From Sporosarcina oncorhynchi (GTDB lineage Bacteria; Bacillota; Bacilli; Bacillales_A; Planococcaceae), in NCBI RefSeq assembly GCF_033304615.1, contig NZ_CP129118.1, forward strand, positions 678,001 through 742,000: DNA of 64,000 nucleotides. Direction: 5' to 3'. The notes beneath the pieces were generated by a model. It saw only the letters and a program-made list of their open reading frames with translations. It did not search any database and had not been told where the DNA came from. Positions 1-8,078 of the stretch are shown here, in pieces. Positions within the stretch are counted from its first letter, which is position 1. Each line of letters opens with the position of its first letter. A program made the position numbers and the translations under genes.

Positions 1-164
1 AACGCCAGTTTGAAGTAAAACGTGGCATATCGATAGAGAATGTAGGTTTATTTAAAAAAGAGTTCAGCAGAAACAAAAGGAACGGATATGTTCGGACCTT
101 CCATTATTCAAGAGATATTTAGTCCGAAGATGAAAAAATCGGACCCTGCACTTAACACTAACTA

Positions 165-193
165 TTGACATCGATTCTTACGTGGAATATGCT
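165..193 (+). promoter_or_regulatory. sigma-A promoter of the ktr gene
   Basis: A TTGACA -35 box at 165-170 and a TATGCT -10 box at 188-193 are separated by 17 bp. The promoter lies 87 bp upstream of the Ktr start, so the mRNA would have a leader of about 80 nt. The first 160 bases of the window hold no gene I can support; a short TCGGACC-type motif recurs near 92 and 139 and its meaning is unknown. Confidence 0.6.
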
Positions 194-279
194 GAAAAAA
201 AGTAAGTTCTTGGTAGGCAACATGCCGCAGTGGCACTTTAAATGAGCACTTAATCATAACTTAGACAGGAGATTGTCTT

Positions 280-1605
280 ATGAAAAAGAAGAAGAGTAAA
301 CGACATCTCTCTCCACCAGTAGTGATTGCAGGAAACTTATTTTTGCTTATTGTTATCGGCACGTTGTTATTAAAACTACCAATTGCAACTGAACATCCGA
401 TTTCTTGGATAGATGCCTTCTTTACGGTTACTTCGGCAACGACAGTGACGGGCTTAGTCGTTTTCGATCCCGGAACGACACTTACTTTATTTGGTGAAAT
501 AGTTCTGCTGTTCCTTATTCAAATAGGTGGAATAAGTTTAATGGTATTTGCAGTCTTTCTATTAGTGCTACTTGGTAGAAAGGTTGGCATGCAAAAAAGA
601 ATTTATATACAAGCAACATTTAGTATACAAACACTCGGTGGAATGGTGAGTTTTGTCCGAAAGATTTTGGCGTTTGTCTTTATTGTTGAAGGTTTTGCGG
701 TCATTCTCTTATCCATCCATTGGATTCCGCAGTTTGGCATACGTGATGGTATTTATTACAGTGTTTTTCATGTGATTTCTGCTTTTAATAATGCTGGCTT
801 TTCATTATTCCCTGACAACCTCTCTCAGTTTGTCGGTGATCCATTTGTCAATATTGTTCTATCTTCTTTATTGATAATTGGGGGGATTGGTTTTGTAGTT
901 GTCATAGATATCTTACAAAGTAAATCGATTCACAAATGGTCCCTTCATACAAAATTGATGGTTACGGGAACAATTGCCCTGAATCTCGTTGCAACTCTAT
1001 TGATTTTTGTTTTGGAATTTACTAATGTGCATACAATTGGAAATCTTTCACTAGCCGATAAAGTCTTGGCTTCCTATTTCCAAGCAGTTTCACCACGAAC
1101 AGCTGGTTTTAACACAATTTCTATTGGTGACATGGAAGATTCATCTTTGTTAGTTACGATGTTCCTAATGTTTGTCGGTGGTGGTAGTGCCTCAACAGCA
1201 TCGGGTATTAAATTAACTACGTTTATCGTCATTCTTATTGCGACCATTTCCTATTTTAGAGCCATACGAGAACCCCATGTTTTCGGAAGAACGATAAAGT
1301 TCGAGATTATTTTTCGATCGTTAGCAATTGCGACGGTGAGCATAATGATTATTTTTAGCTCTTTATTCGTATTGGCCATTACAGAAACCATCCCTGTATT
1401 CCCGCTAGCATTTGAAGTCTTTTCAGCTTTTGGGACAGTTGGATTATCGATGGGTGTTACGGAAGATCTCACAGATGTGGGAAGAGTCTTACTATGTATC
1501 GTTATGTTTCTTGGTCGAATCGGGCCTTTAACGCTCTTCTTTTTACTTTTAAAACCGAAAAAAGAGACATACCGTTTCCCGTATGACCAAGTACAATCTG
1601 GTTAA
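280..1605 (+). CDS. Ktr/Trk-family potassium uptake channel subunit (KtrB/KtrD-like)
   Basis: Membrane subunit of a K+ (Na+-coupled) uptake system; it forms the ion path and normally works with a cytoplasmic RCK subunit (KtrA/KtrC). The 441-residue protein has the four helix-pore-helix repeats of the TrkH/KtrB superfamily, each with a filter glycine: TVTG near residues 55-58, NNAGF near 170, RTAGF near 270 and GTVGL near 390. Length matches KtrB. The start follows an AGGAGA ribosome site and a good sigma-A promoter. No RCK gene is adjacent inside the window, which points to the KtrD type of stand-alone gene, but this is inference. The gene is followed by a repeat-rich intergenic region with a strong hairpin terminator near 2 kb. 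Confidence 0.92.
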   Translation: MKKKKSKRHLSPPVVIAGNLFLLIVIGTLLLKLPIATEHPISWIDAFFTVTSATTVTGLVVFDPGTTLTLFGEIVLLFLIQIGGISLMVFAVFLLVLLGRKVGMQKRIYIQATFSIQTLGGMVSFVRKILAFVFIVEGFAVILLSIHWIPQFGIRDGIYYSVFHVISAFNNAGFSLFPDNLSQFVGDPFVNIVLSSLLIIGGIGFVVVIDILQSKSIHKWSLHTKLMVTGTIALNLVATLLIFVLEFTNVHTIGNLSLADKVLASYFQAVSPRTAGFNTISIGDMEDSSLLVTMFLMFVGGGSASTASGIKLTTFIVILIATISYFRAIREPHVFGRTIKFEIIFRSLAIATVSIMIIFSSLFVLAITETIPVFPLAFEVFSAFGTVGLSMGVTEDLTDVGRVLLCIVMFLGRIGPLTLFFLLLKPKKETYRFPYDQVQSG

Positions 1606-1659
1606 AATCAGGTGTCTGTTCGGGAATCTATTCTATTGTGGTTGCCAGTCACTCAAGCA

Positions 1660-1950
1660 ATTGCGTAATCGGCTTTTTATGGGACCTTTCGGTGAAGTTT
1701 TGGACTTCTACGGGTGATTATGGACTTTTAGGTTGATTAATGGACTTTTCGGGGGAGGTATGGACTTCTGCAGTTGGTTTTGGACTTTTGTGTTTGAAGG
1801 GGATACATCAAGTACCAGCGTAATTGAAATTTGCGGGTAGATTGCGTGATGTAGGTATTTCTATGACGCGATTATAAAAAAACAAGGTTTCCTAATTTAG
1901 CTAAATTGTTTATTTCATGACGATTGCAACTCACATAAACTGAATCCCAT
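1660..1950 (+). repeat. Long direct repeat copy 1, containing family-A 20-bp array (locus A1)
   Basis: About 290 bp that is clearly similar to 9259-9553. Both begin with a TTGCGTRATCGGC-like stretch, continue with six TGGACTT units and end in a shared tail with ATTTCTATGACGCGAT. Units start at 1680 (degenerate), 1701, 1721, 1741, 1761 and 1781, so the step is 20 bp after the first. The core is TGGACTTYT and the other 11 bp vary. No coding function is supported because a 20-bp step shifts the reading frame at each unit. Confidence 0.85.
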
Positions 1951-1986
1951 CTTTAAAAGTCCTGTTTTTTCTTCGTGTTATAAAAC

Positions 1987-2031
1987 AGAAAAGCCGTTTG
2001 ACCGATTATTAGGTCAAGCGGCTTTTCTTTG
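1987..2031 (+). terminator. Rho-independent terminator downstream of ktr
   Basis: The arms AAAGCCGTTTGACC and GGTCAAGCGGCTTTT form a strong hairpin followed by a T-rich run. It probably ends the ktr transcript and may also stop convergent transcription. Confidence 0.75.
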
Positions 2032-2111
2032 CATCTAGCTAATCTAATTGTGTGGGTGACTGGCACCGAATTAGAAAAAATGTTTAAGAATGCTTCTATA
2101 AATGATCAAAA

Positions 2112-2169
2112 AACCTCCTGTATATTAGTTTCATGCGTGTACGCATGAAAATTAACTATACAAGAGGTT
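2112..2169. repeat. 58-bp imperfect palindrome
   Basis: Outer arms AACCTC/GAGGTT, middle arms TGTATA/TATACA and inner arms TTTCATGCGT/ACGCATGAAA fold into one long hairpin with a 2-base tip. It sits between convergent genes, after the ktr terminator. There is no T-run of the normal terminator type. It may be an RNA hairpin, a small non-autonomous element or a binding site; the rest of 2032-2332 shows nothing else I can name. Confidence 0.6.
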
Positions 2170-2332
2170 ATTTAATACAGTTGGGGTCCTCGGTCCTATA
2201 GTCAGCAAATTTGCATACATACTGAATGGCTCCAAATTATGCTTAACGCTATTTTCAAACAGAGAAAACACGAATTGAAAACGAGCACGGACCCACTTTA
2301 ATCACTTTAAAGTGAGGACGGTTTTTAAAGTA

Positions 2333-3187
2333 TTATCCGTCAAATATAATCCCAAACCGCTCATTTAGTGTGTTAATCTCTTCAAGTTTCCTTACCAATT
2401 CGCCTTTGCTTTCCAACGTCAGTAAATAAATTAATACATCGATGATGAAAACGGTTCCTAAGTGGGAGTTTGAGTAGGATAGTGAGTTTACGCTAGTCAC
2501 AAGCGTGCATTTCGCATTTTTTGCAAAAGGGTTTGAGAATGTATTGGTAATTGCTATTTGCGGTATCCCTCTTTCACACAAATAGTCGCTGAATTGGCGG
2601 ATTCGTTTCGAATAGGAAGGGATAGCGATATTAATTACAATATCCTCTGCTGATAAGCCCCTAATAATATCCAACGCTTCCACGCTCTCTCCGTTAATTA
2701 CTTGAGACTTTGAAAACACTTCGTTAATGTGAACGTTTAAAATGTGTGCCGGACCTAGCGAGTTCTTACGGGCTAAAATCACTATACGCTTTGCCTGAAT
2801 AATATCCGTTAAAACTTCGTTGAATGCTTCAATTGTATTCTTTGCTAACACTTCATTCAGGTTTCCTAAAGAAAGATCGTAGACTTTTTGTAACTCTGGA
2901 TGCTGATTGGTCATAGGTTCAACTTCATTTGATTCCATAGGGTCTCTATTAACTAATCTAGATTTTAAGATCTCCTGAATTTCTTTTTGTAGTTCAGGAA
3001 ACCCCGAATAGCCAATGTCTTGTGAAAAACGTACAACGACGGATTCGCTGACATCTGTATTCCTGGCAACTTTTGCTGCAGATAAGAATGCTGCTTCCAG
3101 CCAATTGTCCATTAAATAATAAGCCACTCTTTTTTTCGCTTCACTCAGATCTCCAAGTGAGTCTTGCATTCTCTCGATAAATGACAA
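2333..3187 (-). CDS. RpiR/MurR-family transcriptional regulator
   Basis: DNA-binding regulator of the RpiR family. The N-terminal 75 residues are an HTH_6 domain (SEAKKRVAYYLMDN, then the recognition region with SESVVVRFSQDIGYSGF), and residues of about 120-270 form a SIS (phosphosugar or small-ligand binding) domain. The 284-residue length is typical. It is the promoter-distal gene of a minus-strand pair with the opine dehydrogenase (42 bp gap) and faces away from the cyclodeaminase-symporter pair. It most likely controls both arms by binding the inverted repeats in the shared 97-bp divergent region. The ligand is unknown; although most RpiR proteins sense sugar phosphates, the context here suggests an amino-acid derivative. 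Confidence 0.9.
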   Translation of the reverse strand: MSFIERMQDSLGDLSEAKKRVAYYLMDNWLEAAFLSAAKVARNTDVSESVVVRFSQDIGYSGFPELQKEIQEILKSRLVNRDPMESNEVEPMTNQHPELQKVYDLSLGNLNEVLAKNTIEAFNEVLTDIIQAKRIVILARKNSLGPAHILNVHINEVFSKSQVINGESVEALDIIRGLSAEDIVINIAIPSYSKRIRQFSDYLCERGIPQIAITNTFSNPFAKNAKCTLVTSVNSLSYSNSHLGTVFIIDVLIYLLTLESKGELVRKLEEINTLNERFGIIFDG

Positions 3188-3229
3188 AACATAAGCCCCC
3201 CACTATTTAAGGATAATCACAATTATATC

Positions 3230-4297
3230 CTATTTTTGGCTCATTTCCAAAAGAGAGTGTGATTTATCCAGTCCCATCCTTTCGAGTGTCCTGCCTGTTT
3301 CTCTAAAATCTTGATTGTAAAGACCTATGGCTAAATCGATAATTGAATTGATTAGGGGTGTGTTCACTTCATTTAATTTTGCCAATTGGCTTAATGGAAC
3401 TAAGCTCATCGGTACGTCCTCCAATACATAACGTGCCGAAACTTCTAATGGTGCGTAGATTTCACTGTAACTGTTATTTGCTTGGATAGCTTCATATAAT
3501 GTTTTCTCATTCAAGTTATAGTTTTTATTCAACCAATCTAGCGCTGAAGGAATATCCACTCCATAGCTCTTGGCGATTTCAAGTCGTTCTTTATCAATCT
3601 GTTCAAGTAGGTGGGCAATTGTCGGTGTAATTCCCTCGTGATAATATTTGAAAGCGGTTTTGCTCTCGACTCTTCCAATATTCAATAAGAATGGCGTAGG
3701 ATGAAAAATTGCTCCAATATTGGCTAAACTCGTCTCCATTATGCTATTAGCATTAGTAAAGTAGGGGAGTGTTTTGTTCAACTCATTCGTAACGCGAGTT
3801 GTTTCCGTCTCAGGAAGAACAGCAACATTGACACTATCTTTCATTCCATAGATTTTAATCTCCACGTCTGTAATCTTCCTGCAAGCAAACAGAAGTGTTT
3901 CCGCTTCAGCAACTATAGTTCCGACGTTTCCGTTGTTCTCCAAAATTCTTTTAACTTCCAAAGCCCCTCCTGTTCGACCAGGATGCAACACGATTATTTG
4001 CTCGTCCGATACATATTGTGCAAGTTCAGTTGCAACGGATTGGTGTGCAAATGCCGGTGTAACGACATAAATCAGATTTACATCTTTCAATGCCTCTTCC
4101 AAATTTGATGTCACTAAGTTAAATGTTCTTGGTAAAAGGTTCTCCCCATCATGCAGATAGATCGTATTATCGTTTGCTATGATTGGAAGAAGAATGGCTT
4201 CAAACTTGTCATAGAGGTTTACTTCAATTCCTTTTTCTATCAATTTTGCACCGAAAGCTAATCCGCCGTTTCCAGCACCAATAATTAAATTTTTCAA
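3230..4297 (-). CDS. NAD(P)-dependent opine (octopine/nopaline-type) dehydrogenase
   Basis: Predicted cytoplasmic oxidoreductase that makes or cleaves N-(carboxyalkyl) amino acids from an amino acid, a 2-oxo acid and NAD(P)H. An N-terminal Rossmann motif IIGAGNGGLAFGAKL is followed by the catalytic opine-dehydrogenase domain; the conserved stretch IGAIFHPTPFLLNIGRVE near the middle carries the substrate-site histidine expected for the family. The start is put at a TTG (4295-4297) preceded by GGGAGA, giving 355 residues, because the upstream extension lacks a ribosome site. It is co-directional with the RpiR gene and divergent from ornithine cyclodeaminase and GltS genes, suggesting use of an opine or N-substituted amino acid. 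The direction of the reaction in vivo cannot be read from sequence. Confidence 0.85.
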   Translation of the reverse strand: MKNLIIGAGNGGLAFGAKLIEKGIEVNLYDKFEAILLPIIANDNTIYLHDGENLLPRTFNLVTSNLEEALKDVNLIYVVTPAFAHQSVATELAQYVSDEQIIVLHPGRTGGALEVKRILENNGNVGTIVAEAETLLFACRKITDVEIKIYGMKDSVNVAVLPETETTRVTNELNKTLPYFTNANSIMETSLANIGAIFHPTPFLLNIGRVESKTAFKYYHEGITPTIAHLLEQIDKERLEIAKSYGVDIPSALDWLNKNYNLNEKTLYEAIQANNSYSEIYAPLEVSARYVLEDVPMSLVPLSQLAKLNEVNTPLINSIIDLAIGLYNQDFRETGRTLERMGLDKSHSLLEMSQK

Positions 4298-4331
4298 ATT
4301 AATCTCTCCCTTGATATTTTTATTGTTGTAA

Positions 4332-4369
4332 AACAAGAATACTTGTTGTAGACTATATTGTATAACAAT
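4332..4369. promoter_or_regulatory. Divergent control region with two inverted repeats (candidate RpiR operator)
   Basis: The 97-bp region between the divergent starts contains AACAAG-AATA-CTTGTT (4332-4347) and ATTGT-ATA-ACAAT (4357-4369). These symmetrical sites are well placed to bind the neighbouring RpiR-family regulator and control both transcription units. Binding itself is inferred. Confidence 0.45.
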
Positions 4370-4393
4370 TTGAAATAAAAGGGGAGATTAATA

Positions 4394-5434
4394 TTGTCTA
4401 ATAATTTATTGTTTCTATCGCAGGCAGATATTATTGAATGTGGAGGAGAGGATATTGCTATTGCTGTAGATGCAATGGAAAAGGTTTTTTCGCTACATCA
4501 AAAAAATGATTATATTCTTCCAAACAAATCAGTATTACGGTGGGGAGATATGGATTCTGAAAGCACACGGGGGCGCATCAATTCAATGCCGGCTTCAATA
4601 GGCGGCGATTACAATTCGGTCGGGATTAAGTGGATTTCAAGTGCTCCCCAAAATCCTGACAAGTTTAACCTGCCACGGGCGACTGGGATTATTATTTTGA
4701 ATGATTACGAAACTTTAGTTCCGGTAGCAGTAATGGATGGTATGCTGTTGAGTGCTATGCGAACTGGTGCGAACTCTGGAGTGGCGGCAAGATATCTTGC
4801 CAAGGAAGATTCAGAAGTATTAGGTCTAGTAGGTGCAGGAGCGCAAAATAAAACACAGTTGATGGCAATGGCACATGTGATGAAGAACTTGAAAAAAGTA
4901 AAAATTACAGATTTAAATAAACAGCGGGCACAGGAATTTGCCAATGAAATGTCAGAGAAGACAAATCTTCCGATTGTTGTTTGTGATACGGCAGAAGAAG
5001 CTGTGAGGGATTCGGATATCGTCATTACGGCAACTGTTACTAAGACACCAATTGTTAAGCCGGAATGGATTGGAGAAGGAACACTGTACATTCATGTCGG
5101 CAGCCATGAGTGTGAGTTCGGTGTAATCGACAAAGCTGATAAAATTGTTGTAGATGATTGGGAAGAATTGAAGCATAGAGGTGTGGAAACGATTTCTATT
5201 ATGTACAATGAAGGGAAATTCGATCCATCAAATATCCACGCTCAACTTGGGGAAGTTGTAAATGGTGTGAAGTCTGGCAGGGAGAATAGCAAAGAATTCA
5301 TCTATTTTAATAGTGTCGGCATGGGGATCCAGGACGTTGCGCTTGCCTCCATTGTTTTTGAGAAGGCTAAAGAAAAGGGCGTTGGACAAGAACTTAGTCT
5401 GTGGGGGACAGCAGGGGACTCAGCGAAGCTATAA
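4394..5434 (+). CDS. Ornithine cyclodeaminase/mu-crystallin family protein
   Basis: NAD(P)-dependent enzyme of the OCD/mu-crystallin family, whose members deaminate and cyclise ornithine, reduce ketimines, dehydrogenate alanine or make N-substituted amino acids (SbnB). The 346-residue protein has the family's N-terminal substrate domain (RINSMPAS, GIKWISS), the dinucleotide-binding motif LVGAGAQNKTQLMAM near residue 135-150 and the C-terminal GxGxQDVALAS region. It starts at TTG with GGGGAGA upstream. It is 18 bp in front of a GltS-type symporter gene and shares a divergent promoter with an opine dehydrogenase, so a role in turning over an imported N-substituted amino acid is plausible. The exact substrate is not evident. 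Confidence 0.85.
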   Translation: MSNNLLFLSQADIIECGGEDIAIAVDAMEKVFSLHQKNDYILPNKSVLRWGDMDSESTRGRINSMPASIGGDYNSVGIKWISSAPQNPDKFNLPRATGIIILNDYETLVPVAVMDGMLLSAMRTGANSGVAARYLAKEDSEVLGLVGAGAQNKTQLMAMAHVMKNLKKVKITDLNKQRAQEFANEMSEKTNLPIVVCDTAEEAVRDSDIVITATVTKTPIVKPEWIGEGTLYIHVGSHECEFGVIDKADKIVVDDWEELKHRGVETISIMYNEGKFDPSNIHAQLGEVVNGVKSGRENSKEFIYFNSVGMGIQDVALASIVFEKAKEKGVGQELSLWGTAGDSAKL

Positions 5435-5467
5435 GAAATAAATAATTAATCGATGAGGGGGATTGGC

Positions 5468-6880
5468 ATGATTCCAAATGAATTGATTTCATCAGGAACA
5501 TTGAATGCATTACTGTTTTACTTTATAGTCATGGGGGCGCTTCTGACAGTTGGTGTATTTGTCAGAGTGAAAGTGAAAATCTTTAAAAAGTATTTCATTC
5601 CAGCATCATTAATTGCCGGTTTCATAGGTCTAGCATTTGGACCTTATGGAGTAAAATTGTTTTCAGCCGAAATGGTGGGTACTTGGGGAGGAATCGCAGG
5701 AATTCTAATTACCATCGTTTTCGCTCCAATGCTTATCGGAATGAAGAATGAGAAGCAAAAAGGAACATCTAAGTTAGTGACTAGGCACTTGCTTTATAGT
5801 TACACGGGGAGCTTATTACAACTTTCTGTGCCACTCATTGTGGCAGCATTAATCTTGATTCCACTATTTGACTTGAATCAGATGTTTGCTTCCATTATTG
5901 AAGTCGGTTGGGCGGGTGGACATGGAACGGCCGCTGGGATGACCGAAGTGTATACGGATCTCGGCTGGGAAAGTGGTGCCTCTTTAGGGGTAACTGCTGC
6001 TACGCTTGGTATTGTGTTAGGAATAGTATCAGGTATTATTATGATCAACCACGGTGTGCGAAAAGGCTATACCTCAGTGATTAAAGACGCTAAGACTCTT
6101 GATAGTAATAGTGCAAATGATATTCTGCCTATTGAAAAGCAAACGGTCAGTTCAGTTAATACACTGAATCCCGATCTTGTCGAGGGGTTCGCGTTCCATA
6201 TGGGGCTCATTGCAATTGCCACGCTTATCGGTTGGTTCATGCAGAAAGCGATTACAATCTACGTCCCGGGAATTCCTTTATTCCCACTTGCCATGATTGG
6301 TGGTTTATTAGTCAATATGGTCATTTCAAGAACGAAATACATGGAAATGATCAACTTGGACACGTTTAAAAGGATTCAAGGCTTTGCCCTGGATTTCCTA
6401 ATCATTGGAGCAGTAGCTTCCATTAAGATTCCTGTCGTCATTGAGTATTTTGTTCCGTTGTTAATTCTGACAGCGGTTACACTCGGTATGATGATCTGGT
6501 ATTTCTACTATTTAGGCAAAAGATTCTTCCCGGAGAATTGGTTTGAGAACGCCATTGTTCACTATGGATCATACACTGGAGTGGCAGCTGTTGGATTATT
6601 GCTCCTTCGAACAGTAGATCCTGAAATGGAGACAGATTCCGGCAAAGCATATGCTTTGAGAGCCCCGTTATATAGTCCGTTCCTGGGGGGAGGACTTATT
6701 ACCTCCATTATCCCGGTTCTTATGCTGAAAAGCAGTTCGCTAATTGTAGGACTTGTTTGTTTAGCAATCCTGTTAGTTTTGTTAGTAGTAGCAAAACTTA
6801 CTGGAATTTTTGCAAAACCGTTAGAAAGCGGTGCGGAATCGAATACTCACTTGCGTGGGGAACCGGTAAAGGTGGAGTAA
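5468..6880 (+). CDS. GltS-family sodium:glutamate-type symporter (paralogue 1)
   Basis: Polytopic membrane carrier of the glutamate:Na+ symporter (GltS) family, about 470 residues with roughly 11 hydrophobic segments and the family's repeated glycine-rich loops, the clearest being VGWAGGHGTAAGM near residue 150 and HYGSYTGVAAVGLLLLR near 375. The ATG at 5468 is chosen because GAGGGGGAT lies 6 bases upstream; an ATG at 5453 would overlap that site. It is co-transcribed with the cyclodeaminase gene. A paralogue at 17534-18958 has the same GGHGTA loop. Substrate could be glutamate or an N-substituted amino acid; operon context favours the latter. A strong terminator follows. Confidence 0.88.
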   Translation: MIPNELISSGTLNALLFYFIVMGALLTVGVFVRVKVKIFKKYFIPASLIAGFIGLAFGPYGVKLFSAEMVGTWGGIAGILITIVFAPMLIGMKNEKQKGTSKLVTRHLLYSYTGSLLQLSVPLIVAALILIPLFDLNQMFASIIEVGWAGGHGTAAGMTEVYTDLGWESGASLGVTAATLGIVLGIVSGIIMINHGVRKGYTSVIKDAKTLDSNSANDILPIEKQTVSSVNTLNPDLVEGFAFHMGLIAIATLIGWFMQKAITIYVPGIPLFPLAMIGGLLVNMVISRTKYMEMINLDTFKRIQGFALDFLIIGAVASIKIPVVIEYFVPLLILTAVTLGMMIWYFYYLGKRFFPENWFENAIVHYGSYTGVAAVGLLLLRTVDPEMETDSGKAYALRAPLYSPFLGGGLITSIIPVLMLKSSSLIVGLVCLAILLVLLVVAKLTGIFAKPLESGAESNTHLRGEPVKVE

Positions 6881-6972
6881 GCGGCTCCTGACTAACATTA
6901 GTTAAATAGAAGTAGTTTGGTTGCCAGTCACTCATACAACTTGTATGCAATTCAGACAACAGTATCCAAAAG

Positions 6973-7012
6973 AACAGCCCCTCAACCGAATAGTTGGTTG
7001 AGGGGCTGTTTG
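6973..7012 (+). terminator. Terminator of the cyclodeaminase-GltS operon
   Basis: Perfect 15-bp arms AACAGCCCCTCAACC and GGTTGAGGGGCTGTT around an 8-base loop, followed by a short T-run. Confidence 0.8.
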
Positions 7013-7140
7013 CGATTCGTAAGGCTTCAAATCGAACAAAATCTGGCTTCATAGTCACCCGCCTGACTCGCCATTTTCTGCTCCGGCAGTTGAAAGAGTG
7101 CTATACTTACTAGGTAACTGAATAACGTGTTAGAGATAGG

Positions 7141-7302
7141 TGCGTTTGTTTTTATTACAAACGCTTAAAAGGGAAATCGGTGAAAAACCGGTGCTGTCCC
7201 GCAACTGTGAGTTGGAGTGCGATTCATTGCCACTGTTTCCTTCAATGGAGATGGGAAGGAGAACCGCATGCTGAAGACGAGCCAGGAGACCTGCCTAGAT
7301 CG
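7141..7302 (+). promoter_or_regulatory. Cobalamin (AdoCbl-type) riboswitch aptamer
   Basis: The RNA carries the class hallmarks in order: GGGAA followed by GGTGAAAAACCGGTGC, the TGTCCCGCAACTGT segment, and the B12 box GCCAGGAGACCTGCC at 7281-7295. An 8-bp helix GCGTTTGT/ACAAACGC precedes the core. About 200 nt downstream is an intrinsic terminator (7496-7531), consistent with control by premature termination. Between the two lies a five-codon ORF (7339-7356) behind a GGAGGTG ribosome site. The only gene after the terminator is a 73-codon ORF of unknown function. Confidence 0.95.
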
Positions 7303-7495
7303 AGTACACACCATTACCCTACGCGGATAGGAGGTGTCATGTGCGGCTATGAATGAAAAACGTTCACAGGCCGTCGTACGACAAAACGGTAACAGGACAA
7401 CTGATGGATGGATTCGATGGAACTTACATCGAACCGACATACAGCGTTTTCAATGTCTTGACGACCCGTTTAGTTCGTCGTGGCTTCCCACATAT

Positions 7496-7531
7496 ACATC
7501 CTCTAGGTAGACCTAGGCGGATGTTTTTTTT
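7496..7531 (+). terminator. Riboswitch expression-platform terminator
   Basis: ACATCC pairs with GGATGT and CTAGG with CCTAG (loop TAGA), followed by an eight-T run. It lies between the cobalamin aptamer and the 73-codon gene, so ligand binding probably favours this hairpin and switches the gene off. The intervening 7303-7495 region also contains local hairpins. Confidence 0.75.
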
Positions 7532-7571
7532 ATGGCGAATTTTACTGACAAACACGATGAGGAGCTTGATT

Positions 7572-7793
7572 ATGCAAAATGAAAGAGAAGAGTACTACAT
7601 AAATGTATTGAAGAATTCACTTATGTCCAATTGGGCGGTTGCCCGTTCTACAGAGCTGTCAGTTATTCTGGAAGACTGTAAAGGAAAAATAGATATGGAT
7701 CCGTCAATCACATCGCAAGAAAAAGCGGAACATCAACAGGATTTGAACGAAGCTTACAGGAAAGTAGTCGAAGAGCTTGTTGGATGTAATTGA
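7572..7793 (+). CDS. Small protein of unknown function under cobalamin riboswitch control
   Basis: A 73-residue, mostly helical, charged protein I do not recognise. It contains two cysteines (EDCKGK near residue 37 and VGCN at the C-terminus) and no membrane segment or signal peptide. The ATG is preceded by GAGGAG at good spacing. The same frame stays open upstream to 7353, but that part crosses the riboswitch terminator and is not credible as coding. It stands alone between the riboswitch terminator and a second terminator at 7877, so it is the only apparent target of the B12 switch. Possible roles include a cobalamin-related accessory or regulator, but nothing in the sequence proves this. 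Confidence 0.6.
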   Translation: MQNEREEYYINVLKNSLMSNWAVARSTELSVILEDCKGKIDMDPSITSQEKAEHQQDLNEAYRKVVEELVGCN

Positions 7794-7876
7794 TGAACAA
7801 GCTGTGAAAACTGTGCTTTGCCACTAACAAGACAAGCAAGAATGATTGGAATTTCTCAGTCTTATCACAAAGTAAA

Positions 7877-7924
7877 ACAAAAGCTCTTTTACCAATTGGC
7901 TGGTAAAGGGCTTTTGTTTTCTTC
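7877..7924 (+). terminator. Terminator after the B12-regulated small gene
   Basis: Imperfect hairpin with AAAAGCTCTTTTACCA pairing with TGGTAAAGGGCTTTT, followed by TTTTC. It closes the short riboswitch-controlled unit. Confidence 0.7.
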
Positions 7925-8078
7925 TGTTCTATCTACTTGTTTAGACGAGTAGGGGTGCAGATCGGGCGGATTTTCCTCTCACGGCTACCTTTATATAGCA
8001 ATCATTAATTGGATCTCTACCCACAGCGACCTGTACAATTTGGTATACTTATGGAAACAATTTCATGGAGTTGTGAGA

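Noticed and set aside
1638..2068. GCCAGTCAC words in opposite orientation (1643 and 2056, also near 6922)
   Set aside because: Only about 10-12 bp are shared; too short to call an attachment site or mobile-element end.
7353..7571. N-terminal extension of the riboswitch-controlled gene to 146 codons
   Set aside because: It crosses the riboswitch terminator hairpin and has no good ribosome site; ATG 7572 does.
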